From Hyphomicrobiales bacterium (lineage in GTDB: Bacteria; Pseudomonadota; Alphaproteobacteria; Rhizobiales; Devosiaceae), in contig SEEL01000019.1 of the NCBI GenBank assembly GCA_004144345.1, forward strand, positions 1 through 64,000: a DNA stretch of 64,000 bases. Direction: 5' to 3'. Made by a program: the position numbers and the translations under genes. Below are positions 47,509 to 57,255 of this stretch, one piece after another (position 1 is the first letter of the stretch; each line of letters starts with the position of its first letter). The notes below the pieces were generated by a model that saw nothing but the letters and a program-made list of their open reading frames with translations, was not told where the DNA came from and made no database searches.

Positions 47509-49143
47509 ATGAGTCTGGCGAGCTATTTCCTGGCGCGGGCCGCCCGCCTGCCCAAGGCCCGCTTCCGCACGACGCGCCAACGTAACATCCGCGTGACGAT
47601 GCGCGACGGCGTCACGCTGGAGACCGATGTCTTCCTGCCGCGCAACGGCGTGCGCTCGCCCACCATCATGATGCGCGTGCCCTATGGCCTCAACGGCTTT
47701 GCCACCGTCGCCGAAATGTTTGCCGAGCGCGGCTTCAACACCGTCATCCAGGCCTGCCGCGGCACCAGCAAATCCGGCGGCGAGTTCGACCCGCTCACCA
47801 ATGAGCGCGACGACGGCCTCGCCACCCTCGACTGGATCAAGACCCAGCCCTGGTTCGATGGCCGCCTCGGCCTCTCCGGCCCCTCCTATCTGGGCTATGC
47901 GCAATGGGCCATCTCCGACGCCCTGCCGAAACAGGCGGCCATGTCGGTGAAAGTCACCAGCGCCGAATTCCAGTCCATCGTCTTCCCCAACAACAGCTTC
48001 AACCTCACACTGATGTTCGGCTGGATGCAGGTGGTCGAGGGCATCCGCTCCAATCCGCTGCGCGTCTTCGGCGACATGCTCTCGGGCGGCATCGAAAAGC
48101 GCACCCTCAGCGCCTCGCTCAAGTTGCCGCTGCTCGAAGCCGACAAGCGCATCAGCGGCAAGGAGATCCCCTTCTGGCGGCGCTGGCTCGGCAATTTCGA
48201 CAAGCATTCGGCCTTCTGGGAACCGCTCGATCACACCCATCGCATCGGCACGCGCACCCCGCCCACCAGCTTCGTCAGCGGCTGGTACGATTTCATGCTC
48301 GACCAATTGCTGCGCGACTATGCCTCGCTCACCGAGGCGGGTGTCCGCACGCGCCTCACGGTGGGCCCATGGTGGCACATCAGCGAGGAGCTGCAGCTTG
48401 AAAGCATGCGCGACACGCTGAGCTGGATGACTGCCGAACTGCTCGGCGACCGCTCGGGCCTCCACGACAAGCCGGTGCGCCTGTTCGTCAGCGGTGCCGA
48501 TGAATGGCACAGTTTCACCGCCTATCCGCCCGGCATCCCCGACACGCAGATCTGGCACCTGCATCCCGAAAAAGTGCTGTCGCAGCGTCCGGTCAAGACC
48601 AGCGAGCCCGATCGCTACACTTACGACCCCAAGAAGCCGACGCCCAATGTCGGCGGCGCCATGTTCGCCTTCTCCGGCGCCGGTCCGCTCAACCAGGCAA
48701 CGCTTGAATCCCGGAACGACGTTCTGGTGTTCTCGTCCGAGCCGCTATTCACCGACCTCACCATCATCGGCCAGGTCAGCGCCGTGATCTACGCCCGCGC
48801 CAGCCTCACCAATGCCGATATCTTCGTGAAACTCTGCGACGTCGACGAAAAGGGCGTCTCGACCAACATCTGCGACGGCATCATCCGCAAGTCGTCGGCC
48901 GATCCGGCCGTGCCCGACGACATCTGGAAGCTCAATTTCAAGCTCCATGCGACGGCCCACACTTTCAAGCGCGACCATCGCCTGAGGCTCATCGTCGCCA
49001 GCGGCGCCCACCCGCGCTACATCCGCAACACCGGCACCGACGAGCCCATGGGCACGACGACCAAGCTGCTCCCCGTCAACGTCGAGATCTTCCACGACCC
49101 CACCCGCCCCAGCGCCATCCATCTGCCGGTCTTCGAGCTCTAG
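47509..49143 (+). CDS. CocE/NonD family hydrolase
   Basis: RNIRVTMRDGVTLETDVFLPRNG...QACRGTSKSGGEFDPLTNERDDGLATLDWIKTQPWFDGRLGLSGPSYLGYAQW. Confidence 0.93.
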   Translation: MSLASYFLARAARLPKARFRTTRQRNIRVTMRDGVTLETDVFLPRNGVRSPTIMMRVPYGLNGFATVAEMFAERGFNTVIQACRGTSKSGGEFDPLTNERDDGLATLDWIKTQPWFDGRLGLSGPSYLGYAQWAISDALPKQAAMSVKVTSAEFQSIVFPNNSFNLTLMFGWMQVVEGIRSNPLRVFGDMLSGGIEKRTLSASLKLPLLEADKRISGKEIPFWRRWLGNFDKHSAFWEPLDHTHRIGTRTPPTSFVSGWYDFMLDQLLRDYASLTEAGVRTRLTVGPWWHISEELQLESMRDTLSWMTAELLGDRSGLHDKPVRLFVSGADEWHSFTAYPPGIPDTQIWHLHPEKVLSQRPVKTSEPDRYTYDPKKPTPNVGGAMFAFSGAGPLNQATLESRNDVLVFSSEPLFTDLTIIGQVSAVIYARASLTNADIFVKLCDVDEKGVSTNICDGIIRKSSADPAVPDDIWKLNFKLHATAHTFKRDHRLRLIVASGAHPRYIRNTGTDEPMGTTTKLLPVNVEIFHDPTRPSAIHLPVFEL

Positions 49144-49170
49144 CAGCTAAGATTCAGTCGGCACGGATAC

Positions 49171-49218
49171 CCTCTCCCGCTTGCGGGAGAGGGGGGACCA
49201 CGTAGTGGTGGGAGAGGG
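49171..49218. repeat. two-hairpin dispersed repeat, copy 2
   Basis: CCTCTCCCG-CTTG-CGGGAGAGG, then ACCAC-GTA-GTGGT and a GGGAGAGGGG tail. Confidence 0.75.
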
Positions 49219-49258
49219 GTGCACCTTGCGCCGAACTGCCTGAGGGGCAGACAGGGCC

Positions 49259-51427
49259 CTACCCCCGAACCTCGCCCCCAACCTTCACCCGTTCCCGCGC
49301 CTTATGCAGCAGCGGCTCCGTGTACCCGCTCGGCTGCTCCGCGCCCTTCAGCGCCAGATCCAGCGCCGCCTGGAACGCGACCGAGCCGAAATTGCCGCTC
49401 ATCGGAATGTAGAGCGCGTCGCCCGCATTCTGCTTGTCGACCACGCCGGCCATGCGCTCGAACACGCTGACGACGTCGTCCTTGCTCACCAGCCCGTGCC
49501 GCAGCCAGCTCGCCACCGCCTGCGAGGAGATGCGGCAGGTGGCGCGATCTTCCATCAACCCCACATCATTGATGTCGGGCACCTTCGAGCAGCCCACGCC
49601 CTGGTCCACCCAGCGCACCACATAGCCAAGAATGCCCTGCGCATTGTTCTCGAGCTCGCGGATGATCTCTGCCTTGCTGAGCGTCGCCGCATCCAGCACC
49701 GGCATCGAGAACAGCGCATCGAGGCCCGGCGTCGGCTGGTTGTGCCGCCGCTTCTGCGCCGCGAACACATCGATCTGGTGATAATGCAGCGCATGCAGCG
49801 TCGCCGCCGTCGGCGACGGCACCCAGGCGGTATTGGCGCCGGCATTGGGATGGCCCGCCTTGCTCGCCAGCATCGCCGCCATGTCGTCCGGCCGCGCCCA
49901 CATGCCCTTGCCGATCTGCGCCTTGCCCGAAAAGCCCGCGGCGAGCCCGATCAGCACGTTCCGGTCCTCATAGGACTGGATCCACTGTTCGGCCTTCACA
50001 TCGTCCTTGCGCAGCACCGGGCCGGCTTCCATCGACGTATGGATTTCGTCGCCCGTGCGGTCGAGGAAGCCGGTATTGATGAAGAACACCCGCTGGCGCG
50101 CCTCATAGATCGCCGCCTTGAGGTTGGCCGAGGTCCGCCGCTCCTCGTCCATGATGCCGATCTTGATGCTGTTGCGCTTCAGGCCCAGCATGTCCTCGAC
50201 CGCGCCGAAGATCTCGCAGGCAAAGGCCACTTCCTTGGGCCCGTGCATCTTCGGCTTCACGATATAGATCGCGCCGGTCGTCGAATTCACCTTGTCGCTC
50301 AGCGAGCAGAGCACGGTCACCGCCGCATCGAGCAGCCCTTCGCCGATTGGAACGCCGTCCTTGTCGAGCACGGCGCGGCTCGTCATCAAATGCCCGACAT
50401 TGCGCACCAGCAGCAGCGCCCGGCCCTTCAGCGTCACCGGCTGGCCGTTGGCATCCTTGAACGAGCGGTCGGTGTTGAGCTCGCGATGGACGGTCTTGCC
50501 GCCCTTCTCGAACGCTTCCTTCAGCGTGCCATTCATCAGCCCGAGCCAGTTGCGATAGACGCCGACCTTGTCCTCGGCATCCACCGCCGCGACCGAATCC
50601 TCGCAATCCTGGATCGTCGTCAGCGCGCTTTCGAGAATGACGTCGCTGAGCCCGGCCTTGTGGGTCTTGCCGATCGGGCTCGCCGCATCGATCACGAGGA
50701 TCGCGTGCAGCCCGTGATGCACCAGCAGCAGCTCGCCACGCGCTTCCGTCCCGCCATAGCCGGCGAACTGTGCCGCGTCCTTGAGGCCCACCCGCCCCGC
50801 CGGCGTGTCGGCCACGAAGCGGCGCGCGCCATCTTCCTTGCTCACATGATAGCCGCTGACATCGGCATGGCTGCCGCTCGCGAGCGGGAACGCCTCATCG
50901 AGGAACTGCGCCGCCCGCGCCACCACGGCCGCGGCACGCGCCGGGTTCAGCCCCTTGCCCGGCGCCAGTTCGCCCTCGCGCGAAATCGCGTCCGTGCCAT
51001 AGAGCGCGTCATAGAGCGAACCCCAGCGCGCATTGGCCGCGTTCAGCGCGTAGCGCGCATTCGACACCGGCACCACCAGCTGCGGCCCGCAGATCGACGA
51101 GATTTCCGGATCGAGCCCGGATGTTTCGATCTCGAAATCCGCCGGATCCGCGACCAGATAGCCGATCTCTTTCAGGAACGCCTGATAGCCCTTTGGATCA
51201 TTGGCCACCGGCCCGTGCGCGCGATGCCAGCCATCGATCTTGCTCTGCAACTCGTCGCGCACCGCCAGCAATTCGCGATTTCGCGGCATGAACCGCTCGA
51301 CCAGCCCCGCCAGCCCGTCCCAATACGTATCTGCCGCAATCCCCGTCCCCGGCAGCGCTTCCTTCTCGACGAAATCCACCAGCAGCGGATCGACCGAAAG
51401 GCCCGATTTGTTGAGATAATTGGTCAT
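49259..51427 (-). CDS. glcB: malate synthase G
   Basis: MTNYLNKSGLSVDPLLVDFVEKEALPGTG; NLKAAIYEARQRVFFINTGFLDRTGDEIHTSMEAGP; MWARPDDMAAML. Confidence 0.96.
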   Translation of the reverse strand: MTNYLNKSGLSVDPLLVDFVEKEALPGTGIAADTYWDGLAGLVERFMPRNRELLAVRDELQSKIDGWHRAHGPVANDPKGYQAFLKEIGYLVADPADFEIETSGLDPEISSICGPQLVVPVSNARYALNAANARWGSLYDALYGTDAISREGELAPGKGLNPARAAAVVARAAQFLDEAFPLASGSHADVSGYHVSKEDGARRFVADTPAGRVGLKDAAQFAGYGGTEARGELLLVHHGLHAILVIDAASPIGKTHKAGLSDVILESALTTIQDCEDSVAAVDAEDKVGVYRNWLGLMNGTLKEAFEKGGKTVHRELNTDRSFKDANGQPVTLKGRALLLVRNVGHLMTSRAVLDKDGVPIGEGLLDAAVTVLCSLSDKVNSTTGAIYIVKPKMHGPKEVAFACEIFGAVEDMLGLKRNSIKIGIMDEERRTSANLKAAIYEARQRVFFINTGFLDRTGDEIHTSMEAGPVLRKDDVKAEQWIQSYEDRNVLIGLAAGFSGKAQIGKGMWARPDDMAAMLASKAGHPNAGANTAWVPSPTAATLHALHYHQIDVFAAQKRRHNQPTPGLDALFSMPVLDAATLSKAEIIRELENNAQGILGYVVRWVDQGVGCSKVPDINDVGLMEDRATCRISSQAVASWLRHGLVSKDDVVSVFERMAGVVDKQNAGDALYIPMSGNFGSVAFQAALDLALKGAEQPSGYTEPLLHKARERVKVGGEVRG

Positions 51428-51510
51428 TGCAGCGTCCTGTTCTTCTCGCATCGCCTCCCCCACGCAGGAGAGGCAGCCGAAGCCGGATCAGGACGCGTCG
51501 CGCGCCCGCA

Positions 51511-52809
51511 CTATCCGGCCAACGCCGATTTCATCGGCTTCCCGGCCACATAGGTCTCCACCACAGCGCGGTCGTCGCCGCAAGTCTGCAGCAGGAACAA
51601 TTCGTTCGCCAGGCTGCCAACGGCCTCCATCCGGAGCGCCATCTGCGGCGTCGCGCGGGCATCGAGCACCACAAGGTCGGCGTCCTTGCCCGCCTCCACC
51701 GCCCCGATCCTGTCATCCAGTGACATCGCCCGGGCATTGCCCAGCGTCATCATATAGAAGGACCGCAGCGGGTTGAGCCGCTGGCCCCTCAGCTGCAGCA
51801 CCTTGTAGCCCTCGTCGAGCGTGCGCAGCATCGAATAGCTCGAGCCGCCGCCCACATCGGTCGCGACACCCATCCGCACCCCATGGGCATGCAGCCGGTC
51901 ATGGTCGAACAGCCCCGAGCCGATGAACAGATTCGACGTCGGGCACCACACCGCCACGCTCCGCGTCTCGGCGAGGATTTCGACCTCCCGATGCGTCATG
52001 TGGATGCAATGGCCGAGCAGCGTCTTGGGCCCCAGCAGATGATAGCGCTCATAGATGCCGAGATAATCCGGCAGATTGGGGAACAGCTCCTTGGCGAAGA
52101 CGATCTCGTCGAGATTCTCGTCCACATGCGTCTGGATGTGGAGGTCCGGGAACTCGCGCGCCAGCGCCTCGGCCATCTCCATCTGCTCGGGCGTCGAGGT
52201 GATGGCGAAGCGCGGCGTGATCGCATAATGCGCCCGCCCCTTGCCGTGCCATTTGCCGATCAGCGCCTTGCTGTCGTCATAGCCCGATTGCGGCGTGTCG
52301 CGCAGCGCCTCGGGCGCATTGCGGTCCATCATCACCTTGCCGCCCACCATCAGCATGTCGCGCTTGGCCGCTTCGCCGAAGAACGCATCGACCGATTGCG
52401 GATGCACGCTGCAATAGGCGGCGGCGGTCGTCGTGCCATGCCGGATCATCTCGTCGAAGAAGCGGCTCGCGATCCGCGTCGCATGCGCTTCTTCGGCAAA
52501 GCGCTGCTCCTCGACGAAGGTGTAGGTGTTGAGCCATTCGAGCAGATTGGCGGCGTACGAGCCGATCACCTGCATCTGCGGAAAATGGATATGCGGATCG
52601 ATCAGCCCCGGCAGGATCAGCTTGCCGCGATGGTCGATGATCTCGGTATCGGCGTGCTGCGTGCCGTCGAACGGCCCGACCGAGACGATCTTGCCGTCCT
52701 CGATCTCCACCTCGCCATCGTCCCAATAGCGATAGGAGTCCGTGTCATCGAGCCCCTGCGGCTCGCTCACAAAGCTCAGCACCCGGCCGCGGAGCAGTCT
52801 GCGCGCCAT
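51511..52809 (-). CDS. guaD: guanine deaminase
   Basis: GKLILPGLIDPHIHFPQMQVIGSYAANLLEWLNTYTFVEEQRF; TLLGHCIHMTHREVE; GVRMGVATDVGGGSSYSML. Confidence 0.94.
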   Translation of the reverse strand: MARRLLRGRVLSFVSEPQGLDDTDSYRYWDDGEVEIEDGKIVSVGPFDGTQHADTEIIDHRGKLILPGLIDPHIHFPQMQVIGSYAANLLEWLNTYTFVEEQRFAEEAHATRIASRFFDEMIRHGTTTAAAYCSVHPQSVDAFFGEAAKRDMLMVGGKVMMDRNAPEALRDTPQSGYDDSKALIGKWHGKGRAHYAITPRFAITSTPEQMEMAEALAREFPDLHIQTHVDENLDEIVFAKELFPNLPDYLGIYERYHLLGPKTLLGHCIHMTHREVEILAETRSVAVWCPTSNLFIGSGLFDHDRLHAHGVRMGVATDVGGGSSYSMLRTLDEGYKVLQLRGQRLNPLRSFYMMTLGNARAMSLDDRIGAVEAGKDADLVVLDARATPQMALRMEAVGSLANELFLLQTCGDDRAVVETYVAGKPMKSALAG

Positions 52810-54029
52810 CAGCCGCCCGCCTCGCGGAACCAGGCGACGACCAGCGCCCGTTCTTCCGCTGTCATTTCGGTCACATTGCCCGGCGGCATGGCGTGGCTGA
52901 AGCCCGCCTGCATCACGATCTGCTCGGCATGGTTGGCAATCGCCGCGTCGCTGTCGAGCTTCACATTCTTGGGCGCCTGCAGCACGCCCTCATAGACCGG
53001 CTCGGCCATGTGGCACATCGAACAGCGGCCAAGGATCACGTCGCGGGCGGCAGGAAAATGCTCTGCGGCGAGAAACCGCTGGGCGTTTGCCGACGCCACC
53101 TCCTCGCGCACATCGCCGAGCTTGGGCGCTGTCGAGAGCCACGCAATCACGATGAAGATGATCACCGCCGCCGCCCAGGTCCAGTGCGGATTGCCCTTGC
53201 GCGCATGCCGCGTGTTGAACCAGTGCCGGATGATCGCGCCTTCGAGGAAGATCAGCGAGGCGATGATCCAGTTCCACTGCGTCGCGAACGCCAGCGGATA
53301 GTGGCTCGACAGCATGAAGAAGATCACCGGCAGCGTCAGGTAGTTGTTATGCAGCGAGCGCTGCTTGGCGATCTTGCCGTATTTCGCGTCCGGCACGCGG
53401 CCCGCCTTGAGGTCGGCCACGACGATCGTCTGGTTGGGGATGATGATCGCGGCGACGTTCGCCGTCATGATCGTCGCCGTGAAGATGCCCATATGCAGCA
53501 TCGCGGCCCGGCCGGTGAACAGCAGCGTATAGATGTACGCCATCACCGTCAGGATCACGAACAGCACCAGCATCAGCCCGAAGGTCGAATTGCCGATCGG
53601 CGATTTGCACAGCGTGTCGTAGATGAACCAGCCCAGCACGATCGAGCCCGCCGAGATCGCCACCGCGCCCCATTGCGGCAGATCCATCACATGCCGGTCG
53701 ATCAGATAGAGGTCGGCGCCGACATAATAGACGATGACGAGCAGGCAGAAGCCGCTCAGCCACGTCGCATAGCTCTCCCATTTGAACCAGGTCAGGTGCT
53801 CGGGCAAAAGCTCCGGCGCCACGAGATATTTCTGGATGTGGTAGAAGCCGCCGCCATGCACCTGCCACTCCTCGCCATGCGCCAGCGGCGGCAGGCTCGG
53901 CGTCTTGCGCAGGCCAAGGTCGAGCGCGATGAAATAGAACGACGACCCAATCCACGCGATGGCCGTGATCACATGCGTCCACCGCGCCGCGAACGACAGC
54001 CATTCCCACATGATCGCGTAATCGGGCAT
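52809..54029 (-). CDS. puuD: urate hydroxylase PuuD (membrane protein with C-terminal cytochrome c domain)
   Basis: MWEWLSFAARWTHVITAIAWIGSSFYFIALDLGL; GGGFYHIQKYLVAP; haem motif CSMCH. Confidence 0.93.
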   Translation of the reverse strand: MPDYAIMWEWLSFAARWTHVITAIAWIGSSFYFIALDLGLRKTPSLPPLAHGEEWQVHGGGFYHIQKYLVAPELLPEHLTWFKWESYATWLSGFCLLVIVYYVGADLYLIDRHVMDLPQWGAVAISAGSIVLGWFIYDTLCKSPIGNSTFGLMLVLFVILTVMAYIYTLLFTGRAAMLHMGIFTATIMTANVAAIIIPNQTIVVADLKAGRVPDAKYGKIAKQRSLHNNYLTLPVIFFMLSSHYPLAFATQWNWIIASLIFLEGAIIRHWFNTRHARKGNPHWTWAAAVIIFIVIAWLSTAPKLGDVREEVASANAQRFLAAEHFPAARDVILGRCSMCHMAEPVYEGVLQAPKNVKLDSDAAIANHAEQIVMQAGFSHAMPPGNVTEMTAEERALVVAWFREAGG

Positions 54030-54085
54030 TAGGACCTCGTCGAGAAGAAGGGGCGGACCACCGGCCCGCCCCCGATAGTCGAACC

Positions 54086-55186
54086 TTAGGCGATCACTTC
54101 CACGCCCGCGGCATAGGCCTGCATGCCGAGCAGCACGCCATCGTCCGGCACCACGCCGTCGGCGATCGAGATGTTCAGCGACGCATCGGCCGGGTTGGTC
54201 AGCTCGAGCGGGCCGGTGAACACATGGTAGCTGCCATCGATCTGGCCGTTCTTGACCACATCGGCGGCGGCGGCCACGTCGGCCGGCACGTTCTTGTTGT
54301 ACGGCGTCATGATCAGGCCGCCATCCTTGAGACCATCCCACGGCTGCTGCGGCGTCCAGGTGCCGGCCAGCACGGCTTCCGCCGTCTTGATGTAGTGCGG
54401 ACCCCAATTGTCGACGATCGAGGTGAGGCACTGCTCGGGGCCGAACGCGGCCATGTCCGAGGCCTGGCCGAAGCACGGGATGCCGAGGCGTTCACACAGT
54501 TCCACCGGCGCCGGCGAATCCGTGTGCTGGGTCAGGAAATCGACGCCCTGGTCGATGAAGGCCTGCGCCTGCGCCGCTTCCTTGGCCGGGTCGAACCAGG
54601 TCGAGATATAGGCGGCCTTGAGCACGAAGTTCGGGTTCACCTGGCGCGCGGCGATCAGGAACGCGTTCATGCCCATCACCACTTCGGGGATCGGGAACGA
54701 GGCGATGTAGCCCGCAACGCCCTTCTTCGACATGTGGCCGGCAATCGTGCCGAGCACGGCGCGGCCTTCATAGAAGCGCGCATTGTAGGTGCCGAGGTTC
54801 GGGCCGGTCATGAAGCCGGTGCAATGCTCGAAGATCACGTCCGGAAACTCGGCCGAAACCTTCACGGCCGCTTCCATGTGACCGAACGTGGTCGCAAAGA
54901 TCAGCTTGTTGCCCTGCTGGGCGAGTTCGCGCAGCACGCGCTCGACGTTCGGGCCGGCCTCGCCGACATTCTCGACCTTGGTCACTTCGACCTTGTCGCC
55001 CAGCGCGGCGGCCAGGTCGTTGGCGCCCACATCATGGGCATAGGTCCAGCCGTAATCGCCGGGCACGGCGAGATAGGCGAAACCGACCTTGAGCTTTTCC
55101 TGGCCGAAGGCGAGGCCCGACAGGGCCGGCATCGCGGCAAGGGCGACACCGCCCTTGAGGATCGTGCGGCGGGTTGGCATTGTCAT
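54086..55186 (-). CDS. BMP family ABC transporter substrate-binding protein (Tat signal)
   Basis: TRRTILKGGVALAAMPALSGLAFG; KVGFAYLAVPGDYGWTYAHDVG; GYIASFPIPEVVMGMNAFLIAARQVNP. Confidence 0.93.
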   Translation of the reverse strand: MTMPTRRTILKGGVALAAMPALSGLAFGQEKLKVGFAYLAVPGDYGWTYAHDVGANDLAAALGDKVEVTKVENVGEAGPNVERVLRELAQQGNKLIFATTFGHMEAAVKVSAEFPDVIFEHCTGFMTGPNLGTYNARFYEGRAVLGTIAGHMSKKGVAGYIASFPIPEVVMGMNAFLIAARQVNPNFVLKAAYISTWFDPAKEAAQAQAFIDQGVDFLTQHTDSPAPVELCERLGIPCFGQASDMAAFGPEQCLTSIVDNWGPHYIKTAEAVLAGTWTPQQPWDGLKDGGLIMTPYNKNVPADVAAAADVVKNGQIDGSYHVFTGPLELTNPADASLNISIADGVVPDDGVLLGMQAYAAGVEVIA

Positions 55187-55246
55187 TTTGTGTCTCCTGA
55201 TGACGTTTGACGTTTCACTCGCATACGAAGGGCGTTCGTTGGCGCC

Positions 55247-56176
55247 CTAAGCCGTTGGGATAAAGGGCCTGCCGAGGCAGGCTGGCGCGCTGCTGGCCGC
55301 GCTGCGCCGAAGCGATATCAGCACCAGCACCAGCAGCGTCGCGAGATAAGGCAGCGCCGCCCACATTTCGGGTGGCAGCGCCGAGAATATACCACCGGCG
55401 GCCTTGGCGTGTACCTCGAGCGTCATCACCGCGCCGAACACATAGGCGCCGGCGAGCAGCCGGAACGGCCGCCACGACGCGAACACGACAAGCGCAAGAG
55501 CGATCCAGCCGCGGCCCGCCGTCAGGCCCTCGGCCCAGATCGGCGTCATCACCATCGAGAACATCGAGCCCGCAATGCCCGCCATCGCGCCGCCGAAGGC
55601 CACCGCCATGTAGCGCACGCCAATCACCGAATAGCCGATCGCATGCGCCGACTGGTCGTTCTCGCCCACCGCGCGGAGGATCAGCCCGGCCCGCGTGCGC
55701 TTGAGGAACCATGCGATCGCAACGCACATGAAGAGCGAGAAATAGACCACCGGCGAATAGCCGAACACCACGCGCCAGATCGGATGCAGCGCCAGCGCAT
55801 CGGGGAACAGCTGCACGAAGGCCGGCACGGTCTTGCCGAGGAAGGGTTTGCCCGCCAGCGCCGAAAAGCCGCCGCCGAAAATCGTCAGCGCCAGCCCCGT
55901 CGCCACCTGGTTGGCCGACAGCGTCAGCGTCAGAAAGCCGAAGATCATCGAGGCCGCCGCCCCGGCCACCGCCGCGGCGATCACCCCCAGATACGGATTG
56001 CCCCACGTCGCCGTCGCGGCAAAACCGGTCACCGCGCCGATCAGCATCATGCCCTCGACGCCGAGGTTCAGCACCCCCGACTTTTCCACCACCAGTTCGC
56101 CGAGACCGGCCAACAGGATCGGCGTCGCCACCAGCACGATGGCCGCGACGATCGCGACGATGAATTCCGGGCTCAT
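55247..56176 (-). CDS. ABC transporter permease
   Basis: MSPEFIVAIVAAIVLVATPILLAGLGELVVEKSGVLNLGVEGMMLIGAV. Confidence 0.93.
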   Translation of the reverse strand: MSPEFIVAIVAAIVLVATPILLAGLGELVVEKSGVLNLGVEGMMLIGAVTGFAATATWGNPYLGVIAAAVAGAAASMIFGFLTLTLSANQVATGLALTIFGGGFSALAGKPFLGKTVPAFVQLFPDALALHPIWRVVFGYSPVVYFSLFMCVAIAWFLKRTRAGLILRAVGENDQSAHAIGYSVIGVRYMAVAFGGAMAGIAGSMFSMVMTPIWAEGLTAGRGWIALALVVFASWRPFRLLAGAYVFGAVMTLEVHAKAAGGIFSALPPEMWAALPYLATLLVLVLISLRRSAASSAPACLGRPFIPTA

Positions 56177-57255
56177 GCCGTGCCTCCCGCCGGACGCGCC
56201 GACACCACGCGCAGCCGGTAGCGCACGAACACGTCCCCGGCCAACAGGAAGAACAGCAGCATGCCCTGGAAGATGCCGGTCGCCGCGCTCGGCAGCCCCA
56301 TCGTCGTCTGCGCAATCTCGCCGCCGACATAGGAGATCGCGAGCACGATGCCCGCAATCACCACGCCCAGCGGATTGAGCCGGCCGAGGAACGCCACGAT
56401 GATCGCGGTAAAGCCATAGCCGGTCGGGAACGCCGGCACCAATTGCCGGAACGGCCCCGCCGCCTCAAGCACCCCTGCAAGGCCCGCAAGCCCGCCCGAG
56501 GCGAGCAGCGCCAGCCACACCGTCTGCTTGGCCGAGAACCCGCCATGCCGCGCCGCATTCGGCGCCGAACCGACCGTCCGCACCTGGAAGCCGAACACCG
56601 TCCGCCCGATCAGGAACCACGCGGCCACCGCCACCAGCAGCGCAATCGGCACGCCCCAGGTCATGATCGTGCCCGACCACAGATAGGGCAGCGACTGGTC
56701 CGCCGTGAACATCTTGGTCCGCGGAAAGCCGAACGCCATCGGGTCCTTCCACGGGCTTCGCAGCAGATAATAGAGCAGCTGCACGATCGCGTAGTTGAGC
56801 ATCAGCGTCGTCAGGATCTCGTTGACGTTGAGCTGCGTTTTGAGGAACGCCGGGATCGCCGCCAGCGCCATGCCACCAAGGATGCCGCCGACGATCATGA
56901 CCGGCAGGATCCACGGACCCTCCATGTTCATCGTCAGCAGCACGACGGCCGTGCCGCCCAGCGCTCCGGCCACATACTGGCCCTCGGCGCCGATGTTCCA
57001 CACATTGGCGCGATAGGCGATCGACAGGCCCACTCCGATAATGATCAGCGGCGCCGCCTTCACCCCGAGGTCCTGCCATTTCAGCGGATTGGTCAGCGGC
57101 CGCGTGAAGATTTCGAGCACCGAGCCGACGCCGTCATAGCCGAGCAGCGAGAACAGGATCGCGCCCACCACCATCGTCAGCAGCACCGCCAGCACCGGCG
57201 CGCCATACAGCAGCACCCGGCTCGGCTCCGGCCGCTTCTCGAGCCTAAGCTGCAT
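56173..57255 (-). CDS. ABC transporter permease
   Basis: APLIIIGVGLSIAYRANVWNIGAEGQYVAGALGG; adjacent to partner permease. Confidence 0.93.
   Translation of the reverse strand: MQLRLEKRPEPSRVLLYGAPVLAVLLTMVVGAILFSLLGYDGVGSVLEIFTRPLTNPLKWQDLGVKAAPLIIIGVGLSIAYRANVWNIGAEGQYVAGALGGTAVVLLTMNMEGPWILPVMIVGGILGGMALAAIPAFLKTQLNVNEILTTLMLNYAIVQLLYYLLRSPWKDPMAFGFPRTKMFTADQSLPYLWSGTIMTWGVPIALLVAVAAWFLIGRTVFGFQVRTVGSAPNAARHGGFSAKQTVWLALLASGGLAGLAGVLEAAGPFRQLVPAFPTGYGFTAIIVAFLGRLNPLGVVIAGIVLAISYVGGEIAQTTMGLPSAATGIFQGMLLFFLLAGDVFVRYRLRVVSARPAGGTA

Noticed and set aside
49304-51553. 749-aa + strand ORF opposite glcB
   Set aside because: Arg/His/Ala-rich shadow of malate synthase G.
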